This document shows positions 1 through 7,222 of a stretch of DNA of 13,209 bases, piece by piece (position 1 is the stretch's first letter; each line of letters opens with the position of its first letter). A model generated the notes under the pieces. The model was not told where the DNA came from, searched no databases, and saw only the letters and a program-made list of their open reading frames with translations. The stretch covers positions 1 to 13,209 of the forward strand of contig CALZJV010000101.1 of NCBI GenBank assembly GCA_945787595.1. Direction: 5' to 3'. The position numbers and the translations under genes were made by a program. The stretch comes from an uncultured Desulfobacterales bacterium. Lineage in GTDB: Bacteria; Desulfobacterota; Desulfobacteria; Desulfobacterales; JAFDCJ01.

Positions 1-428
1 GGCTTGCCACCGCCAAACGCCGCAACGATGAATTCGTGGTCGATTGTCTCATTACGGACGGCGGCGGTATCCCACGGAACGTCACGGTTGCATCCGGACT
101 CTGCCTGGTCAAATTGTCTGCCCTGAGCATGGAGGAATTCGTGCTTAAAACCAGTCAAAATCCCGCGCGGATACTGGGCTTGGTCGATAAGGGCCACCTG
201 GGTATCGGCGCCGATGCGGATGTCAGCGTGGTCGACATAGACCGACAGAAACCGGTTATGAGTATTTCAAACGGCAAGGTGATCATGTTCAAAAGCCTGG
301 TGTGCGGCACCGGCACACGGATGATCACCACACCGGCCGGTGAGCGCTATATCCACGAAAACGGCCTCGATGCCATGGTGGTTGACCCGGCCGACTCGCC
401 GCTGCACTGCCGAGGCGAAAACATGTAA
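1..428 (+). CDS. Amidohydrolase-family enzyme, C-terminal part (5' end outside window)
   Basis: The reading frame is open from base 3 to a TAA at 426-428, so the gene starts upstream and about 141 C-terminal residues are visible. A GTG at 36 lies inside the protein and is not the start. The segment ITDGGGIPRN resembles the end of the metal-dependent amidohydrolase barrel, where an aspartate binds metal. It is followed by the typical tail: a helix with TSQNPARILGL, then GHLGIGADADVSVVDID, where the chain returns to the small beta-sandwich domain. This tail is common to dihydroorotase, hydantoinase and D-aminoacylase-like enzymes. The catalytic HxH motif is outside the window, so the substrate cannot be named. 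It probably hydrolyses a C-N bond in a cyclic or linear amide in the cytoplasm. A 238-base gap separates it from the transporter genes, so shared function is only a guess. Confidence 0.8.
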   Translation, partial: LATAKRRNDEFVVDCLITDGGGIPRNVTVASGLCLVKLSALSMEEFVLKTSQNPARILGLVDKGHLGIGADADVSVVDIDRQKPVMSISNGKVIMFKSLVCGTGTRMITTPAGERYIHENGLDAMVVDPADSPLHCRGENM

Positions 429-461
429 TCTATTCTCGGATTTATTCGAATTAATTATACT

Positions 462-490
462 TTGACATATTTAGTCAACTTCGCTATGGA
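462..490 (+). promoter_or_regulatory. Possible sigma-70 promoter for the binding-protein gene
   Basis: A perfect TTGACA lies at 462-467. After 17 bases comes TATGGA at 485-490, a weak -10 match. It lies just after the amidohydrolase stop and about 180 bases upstream of the binding-protein start. If used, it would give a long leader that includes both inverted repeats described at 541-571 and 604-635. The -10 box is poor, so this is tentative. Confidence 0.3.
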
Positions 491-540
491 TTCCTATTCA
501 AAGGGCGATTATAAATAGTTTAATAAAAGATTTGCTGACT

Positions 541-571
541 TTGGCCAGATAGCCGCCCAAAGCCTGGCCAA
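541..571. repeat. 8-bp inverted repeat upstream of the binding-protein gene
   Basis: TTGGCCAG at 541-548 and CTGGCCAA at 564-571 are perfect reverse complements separated by 15 bases. This could be an operator or a leader hairpin. No T-run follows, so an intrinsic terminator for the amidohydrolase gene is unlikely. Confidence 0.5.
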
Positions 572-603
572 TCCCAAATTGAATGGAATAAAGATACTCG
601 ACT

Positions 604-635
604 ATTTGTATTTATCATTGGGGTTAAATACAAAT
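604..635. promoter_or_regulatory. Perfect 11-bp inverted repeat just before the binding-protein ribosome binding site
   Basis: ATTTGTATTTA (604-614) and TAAATACAAAT (625-635) match perfectly with a 10-base loop. The arm centres are 21 bp apart, about two helical turns, which suits a dimeric DNA-binding protein on one face of the helix. The repeat ends 17 bases before the Shine-Dalgarno sequence AAGGAGG, so an mRNA hairpin controlling translation or stability is also possible. The perfect match makes chance unlikely, but the binding factor is unknown. Confidence 0.6.
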
Positions 636-666
636 TAATAACCATTGAAGCACAAGGAGGGATAGT

Positions 667-1746
667 ATGAGACCATTATTAAACTCAACGATAACGCGGC
701 GAAATTTTCTAAAAGGAGCTACCGCATTTGGGGTGGGTATGACATTGGCGCCCCAGCTCGTATGGGGTGCGGAAGAGAAAAAACTCAATCTCTACAACTG
801 GGACACTTACATCGGCGAAAATACGGTTGCCGATTTTGCCAAAAAATTCGGCATGAAAGTGAAATATGACCTTTATGGAAACAATGAAGAACTGTTCGCT
901 AAACTGAAAGAAGGCAATCCCGGTTATGATGTGATCTGGCCCAGTGATTACACGGTCGAAAGCTTTATTAAAATAAAAAAACTGATGCCCTTGGATCACA
1001 GCAAACTCCCCAATATGAAAAATATTGACCCGGACCCCAACTTTTCCAACCCTGCCTTTAACCCGGGGCTCAAATATGGGGTCCCCTACATGTGGGGCAC
1101 CATGGGTATTGGTTATCGTAAGTCCAAAGTAAAGAAACCGCCCACCAGCTGGAAGGTCCTTTTTGACAGCGATGAGTACAGCGGCCGTATCGCTCTTCTG
1201 GCCGACCCGCGCGCCACTATCGGCATTACGCTGAAATATCTGGGATACAAGATGAATTCCGTGGATCCCGCAGAGATCGCCCAAGCGCGCGATTTGCTCA
1301 TCAAACAAAAAAAGCACATCAAATCTTTTGCGGAAGACAACGGGCAGGACCTGCTGCTTTCCGGTGAATGCGATGTTGTGATGGAGTGGAATGGTGATAT
1401 TGCCCAGGTAATGGCAGAAGATAAAGATTTGGCCTATGCCGTGCCGGATGAAGGCACCATGGTCTGGATTGATAACGTTTGTATCCCGGTCGGCGCACCC
1501 CATCCCGATAATGCGCATACCTTCATCAATTATATTCTGGATGCCAAGGTCAATGCGGATATCGCCAATTTCATCCATTATGGAACTGCCAATATCGCAG
1601 CCAAGAAATACATAAATAAGGAAGACCTTGCAAACCCGGCCATATATCCGCCGCCGGAAATGATCGCCAAATCAGAGGCAGTGGTGGATGTGGGCGATAA
1701 TGCCCGGCTTTACGATGAGGCCTGGGTGGCGATTCAGGCCGGTTGA
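667..1746 (+). CDS. potD: Polyamine-type ABC transporter substrate-binding protein, Tat-exported
   Basis: This 359-residue protein of the PotD/PotF family would capture a polyamine or related cation outside the inner membrane and deliver it to the permeases encoded downstream. A twin-arginine signal is visible: TRRNFLK at residues 10-16, a hydrophobic stretch, and likely cleavage near residues 33-36. Family marks are LNLYNWDTYIGENTV (about 40-54), PYMWGTMGIGY (140-150), EWNGD (240-244) and VWIDN (266-270). By my recollection of E. coli PotD, W45, W241, W267 and D269 match ligand-cage residues and D180 matches Asp168, but the position of Glu171 is alanine (A183), so the bound amine may differ. 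AAGGAGG sits 7 bases before the ATG. The rest of the importer begins 437 bases downstream across a repeat-filled spacer, while E. coli keeps potABCD contiguous. The binding-protein role is secure; the exact ligand is not. Confidence 0.9.
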   Translation: MRPLLNSTITRRNFLKGATAFGVGMTLAPQLVWGAEEKKLNLYNWDTYIGENTVADFAKKFGMKVKYDLYGNNEELFAKLKEGNPGYDVIWPSDYTVESFIKIKKLMPLDHSKLPNMKNIDPDPNFSNPAFNPGLKYGVPYMWGTMGIGYRKSKVKKPPTSWKVLFDSDEYSGRIALLADPRATIGITLKYLGYKMNSVDPAEIAQARDLLIKQKKHIKSFAEDNGQDLLLSGECDVVMEWNGDIAQVMAEDKDLAYAVPDEGTMVWIDNVCIPVGAPHPDNAHTFINYILDAKVNADIANFIHYGTANIAAKKYINKEDLANPAIYPPPEMIAKSEAVVDVGDNARLYDEAWVAIQAG

Positions 1747-1789
1747 TCGGATTGGTATTGAAAAGGGGCCGGTGATTACAGTGTATTGG

Positions 1790-1851
1790 GTTTCAGGTTT
1801 CAGCCTAGTCGCCAACCAAAAAAACGGCCGGTCTAATCGAAAATGAAACTT
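1790..1851 (+). repeat. Dispersed 62-bp hairpin repeat R1, copy A
   Basis: One of three ungapped 62-bp copies in the window (others at 5163-5224 and 12449-12510). The shared 3' part is GTCTAATCGA followed by GAAACTT. The central stem seen in the other copies is partly broken here, because the left arm has AA where GG is needed. It lies in the spacer between the binding protein and the permeases. Confidence 0.75.
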
Positions 1852-1873
1852 TGCAGATTCATATAAGCACCAC

Positions 1874-1915
1874 CGTTGGCTTGAAAAGCGGCCAGTTTAA
1901 TCGAATAAAAAACTT
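1874..1915 (+). repeat. Repeat R1, partial copy A'
   Basis: This 42-base stretch aligns without gaps to the last 42 bases of the 62-bp R1 repeat. All six stem pairs are kept, two of them as G-U wobbles, although the primary sequence has drifted. It directly follows copy A in the same orientation. Confidence 0.65.
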
Positions 1916-1938
1916 AACGATATACAATTTTATTTTTC

Positions 1939-2034
1939 GGACAGGATAAACTGGATGGACAGGATATAGCCATACTTAACAAAAAAAATCCTGATAATCC
2001 TGTAAATCCTGTCTAAATGAATCTAGTTTCATAC
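1939..2034. repeat. CAGGAT hairpin repeat R2, copy 1
   Basis: The left arm has GGAT-type units, starting ACAGGAT, spaced about 9-10 bases apart. After a loop, the right arm carries three ATCCTG units ending in ATCCTGTC at 2013. The arms can pair to a long imperfect hairpin. A tail ending in GTTTCATAC follows. A second copy with the same tail lies at 12535-12629, again just downstream of an R1 copy. I know GACAGGAT-type hairpins as common intergenic repeats in bacterial genomes; the function is unknown. Confidence 0.75.
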
Positions 2035-2070
2035 GTTTCGGGTTTCAGGGTGGCTCTCGCGTTTTCACTA

Positions 2071-2092
2071 CTGACACCTGACACCTGACACC
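2071..2092. repeat. Three tandem CTGACAC heptamers
   Basis: CTGACAC occurs three times in a row with no spacer. In reverse complement the unit reads GTGTCAG, which recurs at 5147-5176 and 8703-8726 as part of a TTTCAGGTGTCAG-like family. The rest of 1747-2183 holds the R1 and R2 repeats and no gene. Confidence 0.6.
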
Positions 2093-2183
2093 ATAGTGCA
2101 AGTGTCCAATTTTCGTGCAATCGCTTTATATTCAATTGGTGGATAGATGCCCCCTGCGATCAACTGCAAAAAGGAACTGCCAC

Positions 2184-3098
2184 ATGAGTATCCAGAACGT
2201 GCGTGAAAACAAGCTGGTGGCCGCCATACTGCTCGTGCCGGCCTCGGGCTGGCTGGTGATATTTTTTACGCTGCCCCTTGCGATTGTATGGATATACAGC
2301 TTTGGTGAACGCGGACCTCAGGGCCAGACCATTCTGGCCCTGAGCCTGGACAATTACAAGCGTGCGGTGGAATGGATCCATCTGGGCATTTTTTTAAAGT
2401 CGGTATGGATTGCAGCCGTGTCAACGGCAATTTGTTTTGCAATGGGATTTCCCCTGGCACTGGGGATTGCCTTTGCGCCGGCACAATATAAAAATATCCT
2501 GATGCTGCTGGTGATTCTTCCCTTCTGGACCAACCTCCTCATTCGAACCTATGCCTGGATAGCGGTGCTTCGAACGCGGGGATTTCTCAACTTCGGCCTG
2601 GAATGGGTCCACGCAAAAATGGATGCCGTCTTCACCGTCATCGGGTTACCTGAGTTGATGGGTACGTTTACACCCCTGGCCTTGCTGTATAATATTCCCG
2701 CCGTCATCATCGGCCTGGTTTATGTGGCGCTGCCGTTTCTGGTCCTGCCGATATATGCCACCCTGGAAAAACTGGACAGATCCTACCTGGAAGCGAGTTT
2801 GGATCTGGGCGCCGGACAGTGGCGCACCCTGTTTTCGATCACCATGCCACTGGCTTTTCCGGGTATTTTTTCCGGCCTGCTGCTGGTGTTCATTCTTTCG
2901 CTGGGAACCTACCTGACGCCGATCCTACTGGGTGGAACCCGCAGTATGATGATCGGCAATCTAATCGCCCAGGAATTCGGTTCCGCCAGAGACTGGCCCT
3001 TCGGCTCCGCCATTTCTTTTTTGCTGCTCTACGTCACCTTTATTGTACTTTGGCTGAGAGCCGTTGTGGCCTCACGATCAAAAGGAGTCGGTTATTGA
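2184..3098 (+). CDS. potB: Polyamine-type ABC transporter permease, PotB-like
   Basis: This 304-residue inner-membrane permease is one half of the channel of the importer. The ATG at 2184 is chosen because AAGGA stands 8 bases before it and a membrane segment starts soon after (LVAAILLVPASGW, residues 11-23). The upstream in-frame GTG at 2115 has no ribosome binding site and adds a poor leader. Hydrophobic segments recur near residues 12-38, 68-95, 105-127, 165-190, 225-250 and 275-296. The cytoplasmic EAA loop that docks on the ATPase is EASLDLGAGQWRTLFSITMP at about 203-222. The stop is one base before the next ATG, and the tail of this gene contains the next gene's ribosome binding site, which implies coupled translation. 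E. coli PotB is slightly shorter (275 residues by my recollection). Confidence 0.92.
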   Translation: MSIQNVRENKLVAAILLVPASGWLVIFFTLPLAIVWIYSFGERGPQGQTILALSLDNYKRAVEWIHLGIFLKSVWIAAVSTAICFAMGFPLALGIAFAPAQYKNILMLLVILPFWTNLLIRTYAWIAVLRTRGFLNFGLEWVHAKMDAVFTVIGLPELMGTFTPLALLYNIPAVIIGLVYVALPFLVLPIYATLEKLDRSYLEASLDLGAGQWRTLFSITMPLAFPGIFSGLLLVFILSLGTYLTPILLGGTRSMMIGNLIAQEFGSARDWPFGSAISFLLLYVTFIVLWLRAVVASRSKGVGY

Positions 3099-3099
3099 T

Positions 3100-3978
3100 A
3101 TGGCAGAACAGTTATCCGCACAAATATCAAATCCACCCTCTATAAAAGGCCGGCGCCGCAAAAAGCGGCACACACCGCTGGAGTACACCAAAAAAAGATG
3201 GTTTCAGTTGCTGATGCTCGCCAATTTCGTGTTTCTCTACTTTCCGATCATTGCCTTAATGGCCTTTAGTTTTAATAACAGCCGTCGCAATATCACCTGG
3301 CAGGGATTTACGTTTAAATATTACATCAAAGCCTATTACAACGAATCGCTATTTGAAGCCTTTATTAACAGCCTGATCGTGGCAAGCATTTCAACGGTGG
3401 TATCCACCCTTCTGGGCGCCATGCTTGGCCTGGCGCTCTACCGCTTCCGGTTTCCCGCTAAAAGCGCCTTTGACGGATGGATCCACCTGCCCATCATTAT
3501 CCCTGAAATCTGCATGGGCGTGGCCATGATGGCCTTTTTTTCACGCCTCAATATTTCTCTGGGGCTTTTTACCATTACGGTGAGCCATATCGCCTTCACG
3601 ATTCCCTTTGTGGCGGTGGTGGTCCGATCGCGTATGGCCGGATATGACTACGCGCTTGAAGAGTCATCGAGAGATCTGGGCGCAAATCAGTTGCAGACAT
3701 TCATGTATGTCACTTTCCCTTATATGATGCCCGGAATTGTTGCCGGCGCCCTCCTGGCCCTGACCCTGTCCCTGGATGACTTCGTGATTACCTTTTTCAC
3801 ATCCGGTCCGGGCTCAACCACCCTGCCTATTAAAATTTTCTCAATGGTGCGGTTCAGTGTAACACCCGAGGTGAATGCGGCCTCCACGGTCTTGATTGTC
3901 ATGACACTGATACTTGCAGTGACGACCATGATCATTATGTCCCGCAAAGGCCAGAAGAACGGTGGTATCGCCATATGA
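3100..3978 (+). CDS. potC: Polyamine-type ABC transporter permease, PotC-like
   Basis: This is the second permease subunit, 292 residues. The ATG at 3100 is preferred over an ATG at 3064 inside the previous gene, because AAAGGAG lies at 3081-3087 and the spacing gives tight coupling. After a basic N-terminal region come a first membrane segment (about 36-57), four more, and the EAA loop EESSRDLGANQLQTFMYVTF (187-206). SLDDFVITFF and TLPIKIFSMVR (about 224-251) are typical of PotC. It is about 28 residues longer than E. coli PotC, mainly through the unusual basic stretch GRRRKKRH before the first helix. Its stop overlaps the ATPase start as ATGA, a classic sign of translational coupling. Confidence 0.93.
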   Translation: MAEQLSAQISNPPSIKGRRRKKRHTPLEYTKKRWFQLLMLANFVFLYFPIIALMAFSFNNSRRNITWQGFTFKYYIKAYYNESLFEAFINSLIVASISTVVSTLLGAMLGLALYRFRFPAKSAFDGWIHLPIIIPEICMGVAMMAFFSRLNISLGLFTITVSHIAFTIPFVAVVVRSRMAGYDYALEESSRDLGANQLQTFMYVTFPYMMPGIVAGALLALTLSLDDFVITFFTSGPGSTTLPIKIFSMVRFSVTPEVNAASTVLIVMTLILAVTTMIIMSRKGQKNGGIAI

Positions 3979-5069
3979 CAGAAACAAAATCCATTATCAG
4001 TATTCGTAATGTGACCAAAAGGTTCGGCAGTGCCGTCACGGCGGTAGATAATATCTCTCTGGATATTCAAGAAGGTGAATTTTTTGCCCTGCTGGGCCCT
4101 TCCGGATGCGGCAAAACAACCCTGCTGCGAACGATCGCCGGATTTGAAAATCCCACCGAAGGCCAGATATTTATCGACGCTCAGGACATGAGCGGCGTTG
4201 ACCCCAATCATCGCCCGGTTAATATGGTCTTTCAATCCTACGCGGTGTTTCCACACATGACCGTCGCCAAAAATGCAGGCTATGGTCTGAAAGTGACCGG
4301 AGTGTCCCGGGGGGAGATCGAAGAACGTGTCACTGAAGCATTGTCCCTGGTTAAACTGAGTGGTTTTGAAAAACGCTTTCCCCACCAGTTATCCGGCGGA
4401 CAGGTGCAGCGGGTGGCGCTGGCGCGGGCCTTAATCAAAAAACCAAAAGTCCTGCTGCTGGATGAACCGCTTTCCGCACTGGATGCCAAACTGCGGGAGG
4501 CAATGCAGATCGAACTGGTAAATTTACAGAAATCTGTCGGCATTACATTTATCATCGTTACCCATTCCCAGGATGAAGCATTGTCCGTGGCGGATCGCAT
4601 AGCGGTCATGGAAGCCGGTAAATTACGGCAGACGGCCTCTCCGATCGAATTGTATGAGAATCCCAACAGCCGCTTTTGTGCAGATTTTATCGGTAAAATC
4701 AATCTGCTGCAAGCCGAGGTGGCGGGTGTCGAGGACGGCAGGCTCCTGGTTGAGATTAAAGACGAGGGCCGCAAGATTAAGGTGCCTTATGAGGGTGAGG
4801 CCCAAGGCAGAATCGGTATTGCCATCCGCCCGGAAAAACTGCGGCTGAGCAAGGCAGAACCCGCTGGAGAAGCCATTAAGTTTCTGGTGAAAATCACAAA
4901 CATGGTTTATTATGGCAACACCAGCCACATCTATGTGGAAACCGCCAGCGGTCTAAGTTTGTCGGTTGATTTCCAGAATGAAGCACGGACTGCAGAGCCA
5001 TCGATCATGATCGGTAATGAAATGTGGGTATCCTGGCAACCGGAGGATACCCTTGTGTTGGTGGAGTAA
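3975..5069 (+). CDS. potA: Polyamine-type ABC transporter ATP-binding subunit, PotA-like
   Basis: This 364-residue ATPase would power the importer from the cytoplasmic face. All nucleotide-binding motifs are intact: Walker [10 protein letters not shown] (41-49), Q-loop [11 protein letters not shown] (85-95), signature [15 protein letters not shown] (139-153), Walker B VLLLDEP (159-165), D-loop SALD, and the switch histidine in VTHSQDEAL (H197). From about residue 235 a C-terminal TOBE-type domain follows, as in PotA and FbpC. The start overlaps the stop of the PotC-like gene by four bases (ATGA). The gene order binding protein, permease, permease, ATPase is a rearranged version of the E. coli order. 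A weak hairpin (5075-5093) follows the TAA. Confidence 0.93.
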   Translation: MTETKSIISIRNVTKRFGSAVTAVDNISLDIQEGEFFALLGPSGCGKTTLLRTIAGFENPTEGQIFIDAQDMSGVDPNHRPVNMVFQSYAVFPHMTVAKNAGYGLKVTGVSRGEIEERVTEALSLVKLSGFEKRFPHQLSGGQVQRVALARALIKKPKVLLLDEPLSALDAKLREAMQIELVNLQKSVGITFIIVTHSQDEALSVADRIAVMEAGKLRQTASPIELYENPNSRFCADFIGKINLLQAEVAGVEDGRLLVEIKDEGRKIKVPYEGEAQGRIGIAIRPEKLRLSKAEPAGEAIKFLVKITNMVYYGNTSHIYVETASGLSLSVDFQNEARTAEPSIMIGNEMWVSWQPEDTLVLVE

Positions 5070-5146
5070 GCCTGAGGTGATGAAAATTCACCTGTAACCT
5101 TATGCACATAGGCTTAACTTTTTAAACCGTTTTTGTTCTGCGAATT

Positions 5147-5176
5147 TGGTTTCAGGTGTCTGGTTTCAGGTGTCAG
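5147..5176. repeat. 14-bp tandem duplication of the TTTCAGGTGTC motif
   Basis: TGGTTTCAGGTGTC occurs at 5147-5160 and again at 5161-5174 without a gap. The second copy runs into R1 copy B. It starts the 738-base gene-free stretch 5070-5807, where the only other things I see are the repeats listed here and a likely promoter at its right end. Confidence 0.6.
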
Positions 5177-5224
5177 CCCAGCCGCTGGCCTGAAAAACGG
5201 CCAGTCTAATCGAGAAAGAAACTT
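5163..5224 (+). repeat. Dispersed 62-bp hairpin repeat R1, copy B
   Basis: This copy has the best stem: CTGGCC at 5185-5190 pairs with GGCCAG at 5199-5204 across an 8-base loop. One stem pair is T-A here and C-G in copies A and C, so both sides changed together. Copy B is not followed by the R2 hairpin. Confidence 0.75.
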
Positions 5225-5234
5225 TGAAAAAGCG

Positions 5235-5454
5235 AATATCGAATCATGAATATCGAATCCTCCTCCGGCGGACAAGTGTCGAAGGGATGTATTCTGTCAA
5301 TTTAAAAAAAGCCTGAGCAATGCGAATTTACCCTTTGAAACTCGATTCGGCTTAGCTCGTCGCAAGTTGCTGTTCAGTATTCTGCGGTTCGTTTGTTTTA
5401 AAATCGATAAAGCGTAGCGTCATCAACATTGGACGTTCGATGTTCGATATTAAT
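5235..5454. repeat. Imperfect inverted repeat with TATCGAA arms
   Basis: The left arm (about 5235-5260) contains AATATCGAATCATGAATATC. The right arm (about 5428-5454) reads on the other strand as AATATCGAACATCGAACGTC. About 170 bases lie between. A 60-codon minus-strand ORF (5352-5534) covers the right arm, but it looks like a by-product of the repeat. The element may be a degenerate non-autonomous mobile element; I see no transposase. Confidence 0.45.
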
Positions 5455-5518
5455 CTTTTAAAAAACCCTGTACGGCGTAATTGCAGCCTGCGAATGCCTA
5501 CAAACAAGTTAGCGCTTA

Positions 5519-5533
5519 TGGGGCTTCGCCCCA
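5519..5533. repeat. Small GC hairpin
   Basis: TGGGGC and GCCCCA flank a three-base loop TTC, making a stable 6-bp stem. No T-run follows on either strand, so it is not a standard terminator. It sits in the repeat mosaic. Confidence 0.4.
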
Positions 5534-5544
5534 ATCTGTCGAGA

Positions 5545-5715
5545 GCCTCAAGGTCGTCCGATTGGCATGCTGGAACAATGGAATAATGGGTTATGGGAAA
5601 ATGGGTTAATGGGTTATGGCATAATTCGATTTGACGATATAATTAAAATGGATAACATCCTCTTTAAAAACCAACATTCCAGTATTCCAGCATTCCAGTA
5701 TTCCATGCTTGAGGC
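5545..5715. repeat. Long imperfect inverted repeat with TTCCAG / CTGGAA units
   Basis: The outer arms begin GCCTCAAG (5545-5552) and end CTTGAGGC (5708-5715), an exact reverse complement. Inside, the left arm has GCATGCTGGAACAATGGAAT, and the right arm has a chain of CATTCCAG and TATTCCAG units ending in CATGC. Between the arms are tandem ATGGGTTATGG-like units (about 5585-5620). It looks like a small mobile or REP-like element. Confidence 0.5.
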
Positions 5716-5756
5716 AAGAACTCAGGCCTTATAAATTTTCTCATATTTTGATTAAG

Positions 5757-5787
5757 TTGTAGAAATTCCGAAATGTTTAATTATAAT
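5757..5787 (+). promoter_or_regulatory. Likely promoter of the aminotransferase operon
   Basis: A perfect -10 box TATAAT lies at 5782-5787, with only a weak -35 (TTGTAG, 5757-5762) at 19 bases. It is 20 bases from the ATG, so the leader would be very short and the ribosome binding site AAAAGGAG (5794-5801) would be near the 5' end of the mRNA. The region is AT-rich. Tentative. Confidence 0.35.
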
Positions 5788-5807
5788 AGAGCGAAAAGGA
5801 GTGAATT

Positions 5808-7208
5808 ATGGATCTAAAGGCCAAATTTGATACACCGGATCTCTGGCGAAAGGATCGCGATCATTGTATCCATCCCTGGACTGACTTTTCAACCTTCAAA
5901 GAAAAAGGCTCTGACATTATCGCAGAATCAGAAGGCGCTTATGTCATAGACTCGGATGGTGGTCGATATCTGGACGGCATCGGCGGGCTCTGGTGTGTGA
6001 ACATCGGCTATGGTCGGCAAGAAATGGCAGAGGCTATTGCAAAGCAGGCCAAACAACTTTGCTACTATTCAACCTTTGGCCATATCGCCTCACCGCCGGC
6101 AGCCACCCTGGCGGCAAAACTGGCACAACTTGCGCCCGGTTCCTTGAATCATGCTTTTTTTGGAACCGGCGGTTCGATGGCAAATGATACCGCCATCCGT
6201 GTGATCCATTTCTACTTTAATCGATTGGGCAAAAAAAGCAAAAAACACATTATCTCCCGTGTAGACGGGTATCATGGCAGTACCTATCTAACCATGTCGA
6301 TGACCGGCGTTGCTTTTGATCACATTGGTTTCGATATTATCAAAGACTTTATCCACCATATCCCAGCCCCCAATGTATACCGACGTCCGCCCGGAGTCAG
6401 TGTAGAACAATTCTGTGATCACAAGGTGGCGGATCTGGAAAACAAAATTCTTGAACTGGGACCCGAAAATGTCGCCTGTTTTATTGCTGAGCCGATTATG
6501 GGTGCCGGGGGTGTGATTGTTCCTCCGCCAGGGTATCACCGGCGAACATGGGAAGTGTGTCAAAAATATGAGGTTCTTTATATCTCTGATGAAGTGGTCA
6601 CTGCTTTTGGCAGACTGGGGGAAATGTTTGCTTCCGACGCGGTTTTTGATGTCAGGCCGGATATCCTTATTTGTGCCAAAGGGATTGCTTCCGGCTACCT
6701 ACCTCTCGGGGCCACTTTATTTTCCGATGAGATCTACGATGTGATCAGCGTGCCCCAGGCCGAGGGGGCGATGTTTACCCACGGGTTCACTTATTCCGGG
6801 CACCCTGTCAGTTGTGCTGCGGGGAATAAAAATATTGAGATAATAGAGCGTGAAAATATTTGCGGCCATGTTCGCGAGGTCGGACCTTATCTGGAGCAAC
6901 AACTGGCTACCTTACTTGACCTGCCGATTGTTGGGGATGTCCGTGGCAAAAATTTCATGATGTGTGTTGAAAATGTTGCCGACAAAGAAACCAAGGAACT
7001 GCTGCCCGCTGAAGTCCGTATTGGTAATAGGATTGCCGATCATTGCCAGAAAAGAGGGCTTATCGTCAGACCCATAGCCCACCTCAACGTTTTATCACCA
7101 CCCCTCATTCTCACCAAAGAACAAATAGATACCATGGTTGCGATACTGCGGGAAAGTATTACAGCTGCCACTGATGATCTGGTGCGTGAAGGGTTGTGGC
7201 GTCATTGA
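5808..7208 (+). CDS. Class III PLP aminotransferase, omega-amine/pyruvate type
   Basis: This 466-residue enzyme would move an amino group from an amine or omega-amino acid to pyruvate or another oxo acid in the cytoplasm. Visible marks are the N-terminal WCVNIGYGR segment with substrate-site aromatics, FFGTGGSMANDTAIR (117-131), the aromatic-histidine pair in DGYHGST (153-159), ISDEVVTAFGRLG with cofactor aspartate D261, and the Schiff-base lysine K291 in CAKGIASGYLPLGA. TFTYSGHP-like FTYSGHPVSCAAG follows near 328-340. The glutamate usual in GSEAN is methionine here. The family contains putrescine-pyruvate (SpuC), taurine-pyruvate and beta-alanine-pyruvate aminotransferases. The polyamine-type importer upstream makes a diamine or its product a reasonable substrate, but this is inference. 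AAAAGGAG precedes the ATG. It ends 14 bases before the next gene's probable start. Confidence 0.88.
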   Translation: MDLKAKFDTPDLWRKDRDHCIHPWTDFSTFKEKGSDIIAESEGAYVIDSDGGRYLDGIGGLWCVNIGYGRQEMAEAIAKQAKQLCYYSTFGHIASPPAATLAAKLAQLAPGSLNHAFFGTGGSMANDTAIRVIHFYFNRLGKKSKKHIISRVDGYHGSTYLTMSMTGVAFDHIGFDIIKDFIHHIPAPNVYRRPPGVSVEQFCDHKVADLENKILELGPENVACFIAEPIMGAGGVIVPPPGYHRRTWEVCQKYEVLYISDEVVTAFGRLGEMFASDAVFDVRPDILICAKGIASGYLPLGATLFSDEIYDVISVPQAEGAMFTHGFTYSGHPVSCAAGNKNIEIIERENICGHVREVGPYLEQQLATLLDLPIVGDVRGKNFMMCVENVADKETKELLPAEVRIGNRIADHCQKRGLIVRPIAHLNVLSPPLILTKEQIDTMVAILRESITAATDDLVREGLWRH

Positions 7209-7222
7209 TAAGGGAGGAAATT

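Noticed and set aside
709..1578. 289-codon minus-strand ORF inside the binding-protein gene
   Set aside because: It is antisense to a clear PotD-like gene with a Tat signal and family motifs; its own translation shows no family features.
2115..2183. GTG start giving a 23-residue longer PotB-like permease
   Set aside because: No ribosome binding site, polar extension unlike the family, and it lies next to repeat sequence; ATG 2184 has AAGGA in place.
3720..4385. 221-codon minus-strand ORF across the permease/ATPase junction
   Set aside because: Antisense to two well-supported genes, including the Walker A region; a shadow ORF.
5075..5093. Intrinsic terminator after the ATPase gene
   Set aside because: AGGTGA/TCACCT forms only a 6-bp stem and no T-run follows.
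5352..5534. 60-codon minus-strand ORF in the repeat mosaic
   Set aside because: It spans one arm of an inverted repeat and the GC hairpin; the peptide looks like a translated intergenic repeat, with no clear ribosome binding site.
5565..5708. CRISPR array suggested by repeated ATTCCAG units
   Set aside because: Units are only 8-10 bases apart with no unique spacers of normal length, and there are no cas genes.
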